A model generated the notes under the pieces. The model searched no databases, was not told the DNA's origin, and saw nothing but the letters and a program-made list of their open reading frames with translations. This document shows positions 26,574 to 34,805 of a DNA stretch of 36,354 bases, piece by piece (the stretch's first letter is position 1; each line of letters opens with the position of its first letter). The stretch comes from Comamonadaceae bacterium (GTDB taxonomy: Bacteria; Pseudomonadota; Gammaproteobacteria; Burkholderiales; Burkholderiaceae_C), in the NCBI GenBank assembly GCA_947451285.1, contig CANFYL010000007.1:1-36354 (forward strand), given 5' to 3'. A program made the translations under genes and the position numbers.

Positions 26574-27464
26574 ATGAAAAAAATTGGAATGATCGGCATT
26601 GGCATGATGGGACATGGCATTGCCAGCAACTTGATCAAACATGGTTGGGACTTGTCTGTCCTTGAACACCCTGGGAATCAATCCTTGACCGATCTGCTTG
26701 CAGCCGGCGCTCTGACCTTCAACACGCCTAAGAAACTTGCAGAAAACTCGAATGTGGTGATCTTGTGCGTCACCGGAACCCCCCAAGTCGAGGCGGTACT
26801 GATGGGAGATGAAGGGGTACTGCAGGGACTTCAAGCGGGCAGCATCGTCATCGATTGCTCAACAGCCGTTCCCGCATCCACAGACAAAGTTGCGCAAGCC
26901 GTGCATGCCGCAGGTGGTCGATTTTTAGATGCGCCCATGACCCGAACGCCCAAAGAAGCAGCGCTCGGAAAACTCAACCTCTTGGTTGGCGGGGACGACG
27001 CACTGTTTGAACAGTGCAAACCCATCTTGTCGTGCTTTGCTGAGAACATCATTCATGCAGGTGCTGTGGGAGCAGGTCACCGAATGAAGCTCCTGCACAA
27101 CTACGTGTCATTGGGCAGCGTCACCTTGCTGGCCGAAGCAGCTGCATGTGCTCAACGCGCAGGTGTGGATGCACAAACATTTGTCGACGTGTTGGCCTTG
27201 GGCGGCGGCTGGGGCGCAGCCCTCGACCGTTTGAAGCCTTATTTGGCCACCCACGACACATCGGGCTTGCGCTTTAGCATGGCCAATGCACTCAAAGACC
27301 TGAGTTATTACAACGAGATGGCGCTCAACACCGACGCCGATCGGACCGTCTCGTTGGCCATCCAACAAACGCTTGAATCAGCATGCGCCGAGGGCGACCC
27401 CCAGGCACTGTTGCCAGAAATCGTGGATCGCATTGCCAAGCGTCAGCACAGTCCACTTGCGTAA
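26574..27464 (+). CDS. NAD(P)-dependent beta-hydroxyacid dehydrogenase family protein with a divergent substrate motif
   Basis: MKKIGMIGIGMMGHGIASNL, DAPMTRTPKEAALGKLNLLVGG, GAVGAGHRMKLLHNYVSLG. Confidence 0.9.
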   Translation: MKKIGMIGIGMMGHGIASNLIKHGWDLSVLEHPGNQSLTDLLAAGALTFNTPKKLAENSNVVILCVTGTPQVEAVLMGDEGVLQGLQAGSIVIDCSTAVPASTDKVAQAVHAAGGRFLDAPMTRTPKEAALGKLNLLVGGDDALFEQCKPILSCFAENIIHAGAVGAGHRMKLLHNYVSLGSVTLLAEAAACAQRAGVDAQTFVDVLALGGGWGAALDRLKPYLATHDTSGLRFSMANALKDLSYYNEMALNTDADRTVSLAIQQTLESACAEGDPQALLPEIVDRIAKRQHSPLA

Positions 27465-27469
27465 GAACC

Positions 27470-30400
27470 TCAGCCGCCTTTGAGTGTTTTACCGTCGCGC
27501 AGATCGCGTGCAATGGCTTGCTCTGAGCGATCTGCTGCCAAGCCCCAACCACCGCCACTTGCGGTGGTGTGACGCCACATAGCGCCAGTGGCAATGTCCA
27601 ACACAATCTTGGATGGCAATTCTTGCAAGGCGCCATCAGCGGTGAACAAGGTATTGCACGAGTTGACGCCCTCAGCACCACCGTTTAATCCCCAGGGTTT
27701 GATTCGCGCCCGGTCGGAACGAATTTGCAACACGGCACGTTGCCCCAAAAATCGCACATCACGTCTGACGGCCAGCCCCCCTCTGAATTGGCCCGCTCCA
27801 CCGGTGTTGGGAACAAAGCCATAGTGTTCAATCCGCAGTGGGTACGTGGCCTCGATCAACTCACAGCTGGTGTTTTGCGCATTGACGATGGGCGACGCCA
27901 CCCCCTCCAAGCCATCTAAACCAGGACGCCCGCCAAAAGCACCCGAGATCAACTCCATGAACACAAATGTTTTGCCATCCTCATCTACCCCGCCACAACT
28001 GATCACGGCTGGTCCCCCATCGCCTGCAGCAGGCACGCGGTCTGGGCGAAGCGGGGCAAAAGCGCCCATCAGGGCGTCGGTGACACGGTATGCCGTGACT
28101 GCTCGGGCTGCGCAGGCCGCAGGAAACGCCATATTCACCACGCTGCCAGGAGGTGCGCTGACGTGCAGCAAGCGCAGAAAACCAGAGTTGTTGGGAATTT
28201 CACGTCCAATGACGGACTTCACCACAAATGCCACGGCTGAACGTGTGATCGAGATAGGCGCATTGATGGCACTGCGAACTTGTGGCGATGTGCCCTCAAA
28301 ATCCACATCAATGCCTCCTTCGCGCACATCCACCCGAACCTGAATCTTGACAGGCGCCCCACCCACACCATCGTCGTCCAAGTGGTCCACAAAGGTGTAA
28401 CGCCCAGGTTTAAGTTCTTTCAATGCCTCACGTCCCATGCGCTCACCGTAATCAATGAGTTCTTTCATGTAATCACGCAAGGCTTTGCCACCCATCTTTT
28501 GAGCGATCGCTGCAAACTCCAGCTCAGCCGTATTACAGGCCGCAATTTCAGCTTGTAAATCAGCCAACAGCACGTCGGGCTGGCGCACATTGGCCAAGAT
28601 CAGCGCCAACACGCTCTCATTGAACTCGCCTTTTGAATACAACTTGGTCGGCGGGATACGAACACCCTCTTGAAAAATTTCAGTTGAGTCTGCTGCGTTG
28701 CCTCCGGGCACACGCCCGCCAATGTCTGCCATGTGCGCCACCGCAGCAGCAAAGCCTGCCAGTTGCCCATCCATGAACAGGGGCTTGAAGACAAAGATGT
28801 CGGGTAAATGCATGCCACCAGCGTAGGGATCGTTCGTGAAAATAATGTCGCCAGGCCGCAAGTCATCTCGAATAGAAGCTGGCAACGAAGCCACAGCATT
28901 GGGAATCGATCCCAAATGCACAGCAATACCCACCCCTGCGCTGACCAATTCGCCAGCCGGATTGCATAGGGCCACCGAAAAATCATGCGAGTCCCGCACG
29001 ATCAGCGATCTAGCGGTTCGTGCCAAGGTACGCGCCATGTTGTCGGTGACCGACTCCAAGCTGTTTTTGACCAGCTCCAGCGAAGCAGCGTTGACGTGAG
29101 CTGCATCACCTGCAGTTGCGGTGATGGCGTGGAGCGTGATGATCAGGTTGCCAAATGCGTCCAGCGAGACCGCGCAATCCGGCGGGATGACTACCGTGGT
29201 GTCCATCTCCTCCACAATCGCGGGGCCTTCAATGGGGGCTGCCAGCAAGTCTGCGCGGCAAACCACACGGGCCTCTTGCCACCCGTGGTCAGCGCCAAAG
29301 TAGGCACGACGCGAATTGGTATTTTGAGTATTGGCATGTTGACCGGGTGAACGCACCATCGATTGACGCCCCACCTCGGCATAAGAGCACTTGGTGGTGC
29401 GTGTCGACGCAGAAATACGAAGACTGACGATCTGAACACGCGAAGCGTCTTCTTGATAGCCATAGGTTTTTTGGTGCTCGTCACAAAAAGCTTGCGCAAG
29501 CATTGACCAGCCCGCAACGTCGATGTCAAGTCGAGGCACTTGAATCATCAATTCAAACGATTGCCCCAAATATTGCATGGTGGCGCTTCGCTCGATCTCA
29601 ATCGCACCCAGCGCGTGTCCCTCTTGTGCCATTTCAAGCAGTGCATTTTTTTCCAGGTCCGCGAACACATGTTTCAGGCGCTGGGCGTGCTCTGTGGACA
29701 TGGTGCTGGTTCGCTGCAAAACGGTACGACTGTATTTGTGCTGCACATCAGACATCAACAGACCCAAGGCGCTAAAGAGGCCTGGCGAATTGGGAACCAG
29801 CACGCGTTGGAGTCCCAAAGTTCGCCCAATTTCGGCGGCATGCAAGGGCCCAGCGCCACCGAAAGCCACCAGCGTGTAGTCGCGCGCGTCGCGTCCCCGC
29901 TCCACTGAAACCGCTCGAATGGCGCGAATCATGTTGGACGTGGCTACGGCGTAGATGCCGTGAGCGGATGCTTCGAGAGATAGCCCTGATGGTTCTGCCA
30001 CCACTTGGCGAATGGCTTCGTTGGCGTGTTTGACTGAAATTCTTTTGGCCCCGCCAGCGATGGTGGTTGGGTTGAGGTAGCCCATGGCTGCATAGGCATC
30101 GGTGGTGGTGGGTTGGGTTGCACCTTGGTCGTAACACGCAGGTCCTGGCACAGCACCTGCACTGCGGGGTCCAACGCGCAACGCGCCACCAGCGTCCAAC
30201 CAAGCGATACTGCCGCCGCCTGCACCGACTTCGGCAATTTCAATAGAAGGCACGCGTATGACGTGGCCGCCACCTTGACTGCCAGAGTGGCTCATACCTC
30301 CGCCCACGTGGTACTCGGCAGATTCAAAAGGTTGACCATCTTCAATCAATGTGGCCTTGGCCGTGGTGCCACCCATATCAAACGCGATCAGATTGCGGTC

Positions 30401-31252
30401 ATTCGTTTGTTCGGCTAGGTAGCACGCTGAGAGGACGCCAGCCGCCGGACCAGACTCCACAATATTGACAGGTCTACGTCGGGCCATGTCAGCAGAAATC
30501 AGTCCACCATTGGACTGCATCACCAAGACGCTGCCGTTGTAACCGACGTTGCGCAAGGCTGTTTGCAGGCGCTCCAGATAGCAGTCCACCACCGGCATTA
30601 AAAATGTATTGATCACTGTGGTGCTGGTGCGTTCGTACTCACGCGCCTCACCGAGCACATCGGTAGAACAGCAAATATTCATGTCGGTAAACATACGCTG
30701 CCCAACGGATTGAACCAAGCGCTCGTGAACTGGATCTACATACGCGTTGAGCAGGCAGACCGCCACATCGCGAATGCCTGCGTCATGCAAAAACGCCAAC
30801 TCCTGTGCGATCTGATCAGAGCTGGGCGCGCACAACACCTCGCCACGAGCTGACAAGCGCTCATCGATTTCACGGCGATTTGTACGTGCAACCAAGGGCT
30901 CCGGCTTGAGCCAACGCAGGTCATGGACATCTGCACCCCATGTGCCACGGCCAATCTCCAGCACATCGGCAAACCCCCGGGTGGTGATCAAGCCAAGGCT
31001 GGGGCCCTTAGACTCCAACACCGCATTGGTAGCTACCGTAGTGCCGTGGATGAACTCACGCACATCAGCTCCGGTGAGCCCATGGGCCGCCATGGTCTCT
31101 GTCAGGGCCTGCAAAATACCACGCGAAAAGTCGTCGGGGGTAGACAGCACCTTGTTGCGCAGCAATCGGCCGTCGTCACCCATCATGATCAAGTCAGTGA
31201 AAGTGCCACCCGTGTCTACGCCAACACGGTATTGGGTTGACTTCATAGACAA
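27470..31252 (-). CDS. Fused hydantoinase A / hydantoinase B (oxoprolinase family) protein
   Basis: 1260 aa. HyuA: YRVGVDTGGTFTDLIMMGDDG, FIHGTTVATNAVLE, NLIAFDMGGTTAKATLI, YTLVAFGGAGPLHAAEIGRTLGL. HyuB: GSIPNAVASLPASIRDDLRPGDIIFTNDPYAGGMHLPDIFVF, GRVPGGNAADSTEIFQEGVRIPP, YGFVPNTGGAGQFRGGLAVRRDVRF. Confidence 0.95.
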   Translation of the reverse strand: MSMKSTQYRVGVDTGGTFTDLIMMGDDGRLLRNKVLSTPDDFSRGILQALTETMAAHGLTGADVREFIHGTTVATNAVLESKGPSLGLITTRGFADVLEIGRGTWGADVHDLRWLKPEPLVARTNRREIDERLSARGEVLCAPSSDQIAQELAFLHDAGIRDVAVCLLNAYVDPVHERLVQSVGQRMFTDMNICCSTDVLGEAREYERTSTTVINTFLMPVVDCYLERLQTALRNVGYNGSVLVMQSNGGLISADMARRRPVNIVESGPAAGVLSACYLAEQTNDRNLIAFDMGGTTAKATLIEDGQPFESAEYHVGGGMSHSGSQGGGHVIRVPSIEIAEVGAGGGSIAWLDAGGALRVGPRSAGAVPGPACYDQGATQPTTTDAYAAMGYLNPTTIAGGAKRISVKHANEAIRQVVAEPSGLSLEASAHGIYAVATSNMIRAIRAVSVERGRDARDYTLVAFGGAGPLHAAEIGRTLGLQRVLVPNSPGLFSALGLLMSDVQHKYSRTVLQRTSTMSTEHAQRLKHVFADLEKNALLEMAQEGHALGAIEIERSATMQYLGQSFELMIQVPRLDIDVAGWSMLAQAFCDEHQKTYGYQEDASRVQIVSLRISASTRTTKCSYAEVGRQSMVRSPGQHANTQNTNSRRAYFGADHGWQEARVVCRADLLAAPIEGPAIVEEMDTTVVIPPDCAVSLDAFGNLIITLHAITATAGDAAHVNAASLELVKNSLESVTDNMARTLARTARSLIVRDSHDFSVALCNPAGELVSAGVGIAVHLGSIPNAVASLPASIRDDLRPGDIIFTNDPYAGGMHLPDIFVFKPLFMDGQLAGFAAAVAHMADIGGRVPGGNAADSTEIFQEGVRIPPTKLYSKGEFNESVLALILANVRQPDVLLADLQAEIAACNTAELEFAAIAQKMGGKALRDYMKELIDYGERMGREALKELKPGRYTFVDHLDDDGVGGAPVKIQVRVDVREGGIDVDFEGTSPQVRSAINAPISITRSAVAFVVKSVIGREIPNNSGFLRLLHVSAPPGSVVNMAFPAACAARAVTAYRVTDALMGAFAPLRPDRVPAAGDGGPAVISCGGVDEDGKTFVFMELISGAFGGRPGLDGLEGVASPIVNAQNTSCELIEATYPLRIEHYGFVPNTGGAGQFRGGLAVRRDVRFLGQRAVLQIRSDRARIKPWGLNGGAEGVNSCNTLFTADGALQELPSKIVLDIATGAMWRHTTASGGGWGLAADRSEQAIARDLRDGKTLKGG

Positions 31253-31296
31253 ACCTCGAACGCTCGTGGCGCCCTATTGTGAATTGCCATGAATCT

Positions 31297-32205
31297 TCAT
31301 CCTTGTCGAGCCATGCCATCGCCGTGAATTGTGACCTTTGCTTCGCGTTCCATGAGCTCGACAATTCGTGTGAAATCTTCGTCGCCCAACTGCGCGGCAG
31401 CGTTCTCCCACACTTTGTCGACGGCGCTACCAATTGAAAATGGCACCTCAAACTCATCCGCAAACTGCTTGCACAGACGCACATCTTTGTGCAACAGCAC
31501 AGCTCGAAAGCCAAAATTAAAGCTGCGATCAAGAACCGATCGCGGAAATTTATCGGTGGTTGCTGTGTTGCGGCCACTGCCCGCGTTCAGCACATCGAGC
31601 ATCAAGACTGGATCAAGGCCAGCTTTCACGCCCAACACCATCACCTCCGCAGTGGCGGCCATCGCCATCGCGGAGAGCTGATTGTTGAGCAGCTTCATGG
31701 CTTGCCCCTGTCCTGGTTTGTCCCCCACCAGAAACACCTTGCCTAAACATGCCAGCAGGGGCTTGGCGCGCTCGAAATCAGCCTTGGCACCAGAAGCCAT
31801 GATGGCCAAGGTTCCCTTGGTCGCCCCAGTCACGCCACCGCTCACAGGCGCATCCATGAAAGCCATGCCATGGCTTGCCAGCAACTGTGCCGCCTTGATG
31901 GCAGTAGTCGGACCCGTGGTCGACAAGTCGATCACACACTGAGCGCGCGCGCCCATGGCCAGGCCTTGATCACCCTCGACGACGGCCAACACCGCAGCAG
32001 GTGTGGGCAGGCTCATGAAAACAATGTCTACGTGGTCAGCCAACTCGCGTGGCGAGGTTGCCACCGCATTGCTGCTGCCAGCAAAGGCCTGGGCATGCTC
32101 TAGGCGCACGTCTTGCACGATCAGTGTTGGGTGCGCATCCCGCAAGCGCGTGGCCATGGGATGGCCCATGTTGCCAAGTCCAATAAATCCAAGGGTGGGG
32201 TTCAT
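31297..32205 (-). CDS. NAD(P)-dependent beta-hydroxyacid dehydrogenase (HIBADH family)
   Basis: LGFIGLGNMGHPMATRL, DAPVSGGVTGATKGTLAIM, GDKPGQGQAMKLLNN. Confidence 0.93.
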   Translation of the reverse strand: MNPTLGFIGLGNMGHPMATRLRDAHPTLIVQDVRLEHAQAFAGSSNAVATSPRELADHVDIVFMSLPTPAAVLAVVEGDQGLAMGARAQCVIDLSTTGPTTAIKAAQLLASHGMAFMDAPVSGGVTGATKGTLAIMASGAKADFERAKPLLACLGKVFLVGDKPGQGQAMKLLNNQLSAMAMAATAEVMVLGVKAGLDPVLMLDVLNAGSGRNTATTDKFPRSVLDRSFNFGFRAVLLHKDVRLCKQFADEFEVPFSIGSAVDKVWENAAAQLGDEDFTRIVELMEREAKVTIHGDGMARQG

Positions 32206-32243
32206 ATAGATGACCTACTTGATTTGAAAAACATGTCGTGTAT

Positions 32244-33722
32244 TTAGCGCAGCACGAACGGGTTAGGTACTTCGTTACCCATATCGATCCAGACGCATTT
32301 GGTCTGTAAATATTCTTTGATCATTTCCATGCCACTTTCACGCCCAATCCCTGAACGCTTGTAACCACCAAAGGGCGCCATATAGCTGACGGCACGATAG
32401 GTGTTGATCCATACCGTTCCAGCCTCGAGCCGCTTGGACATCGTGAGTGCTCGCGCCATGTTTTCGGTCCATACCCCTGCGGCTAAACCATAAGGCAAGC
32501 TATTGGCAATTCGTACCGCATCGTCTTCATCTTCAAACACCATAGCAGCCAAAACGGGTCCAAACACTTCCTCTTGGGCCAATTGCATCTGAGGCGTGAC
32601 ATCGCCAAACACGGTGGGCTGAACAAACCAACCATCGCCGCACTCGGCGTGGGTGGCAGGACCACCACCCAACAAACAAGATGCGCCTTCTCGCTTGGCT
32701 CCATCGATGTAGCGCAGCACCTTCTCAAACTGTGCACGTGTGGTCACAGGTCCGACCTGGGTGGTCAATTCACCTGGGTTTCCAATACGCGCAGTGCGGG
32801 CCATGTCCACCACCTTGCCCACCACCTCGTCATACACCTGGCGTTGCACCAACAGGCGAGAGCCAGCCACACAGGTCTGCCCGGTCGCAGCGAAGATCCC
32901 CGAGATCACTCCCTTGACGGCGTTGTCAATGTTCGCGTCAGCAAACACGATGTTGGGCGACTTACCCCCCAACTCAAGCGTCACGGGTTTGAGGCCTCGC
33001 GCAGCCAACTCGGCCACGCGTATTCCACCTGCTTCGCCACCGGTGAAAGCCACTTTGGCGACCAGCGGGTGCGTCACCAAAGGCTCACCCACGTCTTGGC
33101 CAAATCCGGTCACCACATTGACCACACCCGGCGGAAAACCTGCCTCGGCCATCAACTTAACGAACTCCAGTGACGAGACCGATGCGTGCTCAGACGGTTT
33201 CCACACCACGGTGTTGCCTGCAGCTAAGGCGGGAGCCAACTTCCAAGCGGCGAGCAACAACGGTGAATTCCAAGGTGTGATCGCCGCGATCACGCCTAAG
33301 GGCTCGTATTCGGTGAAAGTGAACATCTTGGCTTTGTCCACCGGAATCACCGAGCCCTCGATCTTGTCAGCCAAGCCACCGTAATAGTGAAACCATTGAG
33401 GTATGTAGCGCACCTGGGCCTGCATTTCTGCAAGTAACTTGCCGTTGTCATGCGTTTCGATGGCGCCCAAGCGTTCTGCATTGAGCGCGATCAGGTCCGC
33501 CAGTTTGCGCAGCAATGATCCGCGGGCCGACGCCGTGAGACCTCGCCAAGCGTTTGATTTGAAGGCTTGATGTGCAGCCTGAACTGCTCGCTCAACATCC
33601 AAAGCACCCCCTTTGGCAACTCTGGCCCAAGGCCGGCCCGTATAGGGATCAAACGATTCGAAGTATTCACCCCCCGCAGGTTTGCAGGTCTGCCCATCAA
33701 TGAAGAGGTCGTAGGTTTCCAT
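32244..33722 (-). CDS. Aldehyde dehydrogenase family protein
   Basis: ITPWNSPLLLAAWKLAPALAAGNTVVWKPSEHA, VTLELGGKSPNIVFADA, FAATGQTCVAGSRLLV, EEVFGPVLAAMVF. The start is refined to METYDLFIDGQ at 33722. Confidence 0.95.
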   Translation of the reverse strand: METYDLFIDGQTCKPAGGEYFESFDPYTGRPWARVAKGGALDVERAVQAAHQAFKSNAWRGLTASARGSLLRKLADLIALNAERLGAIETHDNGKLLAEMQAQVRYIPQWFHYYGGLADKIEGSVIPVDKAKMFTFTEYEPLGVIAAITPWNSPLLLAAWKLAPALAAGNTVVWKPSEHASVSSLEFVKLMAEAGFPPGVVNVVTGFGQDVGEPLVTHPLVAKVAFTGGEAGGIRVAELAARGLKPVTLELGGKSPNIVFADANIDNAVKGVISGIFAATGQTCVAGSRLLVQRQVYDEVVGKVVDMARTARIGNPGELTTQVGPVTTRAQFEKVLRYIDGAKREGASCLLGGGPATHAECGDGWFVQPTVFGDVTPQMQLAQEEVFGPVLAAMVFEDEDDAVRIANSLPYGLAAGVWTENMARALTMSKRLEAGTVWINTYRAVSYMAPFGGYKRSGIGRESGMEMIKEYLQTKCVWIDMGNEVPNPFVLR

Positions 33723-33768
33723 GAAATTAAGCCCTTTGTCATGCGCACAACACAAACGGTGAGCAGCT

Positions 33769-33797
33769 AATCTAATCAAGTAAACCTATAATTTCAA
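33769..33797 (-). promoter_or_regulatory. Putative sigma70 promoter for the ALDH-HIBADH-HyuAB block
   Basis: On the minus strand: TTGAAA (33797-33792), exactly 17 bp spacer, TAGATT (33774-33769). Confidence 0.5.
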
Positions 33798-33817
33798 TTC
33801 ATATTTAGATATATGAA
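33798..33817. promoter_or_regulatory. Inverted repeat, putative LysR operator
   Basis: TTCATAT-TTAGAT-ATATGAA: perfect 7-bp arms, lying between divergent ALDH and lysR genes and abutting the -35 box on the minus strand. Confidence 0.5.
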
Positions 33818-33833
33818 ATCATAAAATTAGTTC

Positions 33834-34736
33834 ATGAGTCGAATCACCATCGTCAACCTCGAAACCTTATGCTGGATTGCGCGTTTGGGCTCATTCACTG
33901 CCGCAGCGCAGCGCCTCAACACCACCCAGCCAGCGATTTCTAAGCGGGTCAAAGATCTAGAGGAAGCCATTGGCGTTCGCCTCTTTGAGCGCCAAGGTCG
34001 ACGCATGGAGCTGACCATTCAAGGCCGCGATTTGGTCCAACGTACGCAACCCCTGCTGACCCGTTTGGAAGATGTGGTGGTGTTCCAAGACAAGTTATCA
34101 GCCGCCACTGGGGTGATCCGCATGGGCGTGGGCGAAATTGTGGCGGTGACTTGGTTTTCAAAGCTGATGGCACGGCTTAAACAAGTCATGCCAGGTGTGC
34201 ACTATGAACTCGACATCGGCCTCACCGTTGACATGCGACACCGTCTAGAAATCGGCCTGCTCGACCTGGCCATCTTGGCCGCTCCGATCGACAGTCCGCA
34301 GCTCACAGCGACGCCCATTGGCGGGGTGGACATCTTATGGCTCATGTCTTCTGGACTGGCCAAGTCAAGGCCGAGTCAAGGTGATGTGACGCAAATGCTT
34401 GAGGCCCATCCCATCTGGTGCGTAGCTCGTCCGTCCCATATGCATCCTATGGCTGTGGAGACACTTCGCCAATACGGCCTGAGCCACCAAACCATCAACA
34501 CCTCTGACAGCGTTCAAAGCATCGTAGAAATCGTGGCGAGTGGTGCGGGCATTGGCATCTTGCCTGAGCCGCTGGTTGCGCAACGTCTGAAATCTCAAGA
34601 GTTGCAACTGCTATCGGCACAGCTAAAACCACAGCGGCTCGAATTTGTGGTGGCACACCACCGCGACCAAAACCAACAAATCATCCAAAGAATCGTGGAC
34701 GAGACCTTGCTTGTCAGCGCTTTCATGTCGCATTGA
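33834..34736 (+). CDS. LysR-family transcriptional regulator
   Basis: VNLETLCWIARLGSFTAAAQRLNTTQPAISKRVKDLEEAIGVRLFERQGRRMELTIQG wHTH, plus effector domain (ASGAGIGILPEPLV). Confidence 0.95.
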   Translation: MSRITIVNLETLCWIARLGSFTAAAQRLNTTQPAISKRVKDLEEAIGVRLFERQGRRMELTIQGRDLVQRTQPLLTRLEDVVVFQDKLSAATGVIRMGVGEIVAVTWFSKLMARLKQVMPGVHYELDIGLTVDMRHRLEIGLLDLAILAAPIDSPQLTATPIGGVDILWLMSSGLAKSRPSQGDVTQMLEAHPIWCVARPSHMHPMAVETLRQYGLSHQTINTSDSVQSIVEIVASGAGIGILPEPLVAQRLKSQELQLLSAQLKPQRLEFVVAHHRDQNQQIIQRIVDETLLVSAFMSH

Positions 34737-34767
34737 AATCAAGATGTATGCCGATATTGACTCACAA

Positions 34768-34779
34768 TGTGACGTCACA
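34768..34779. promoter_or_regulatory. Palindrome TGTGACGTCACA upstream of the thiolase-like gene
   Basis: Perfect 12-bp palindrome preceded by TCACAA, giving three consecutive TGTGA/TCACA half-sites (TCACA-A-TGTGA-CG-TCACA, 34762-34779). Confidence 0.35.
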
Positions 34780-34805
34780 GTTTCTTTCAAACTGAGAACA
34801 GTTTT

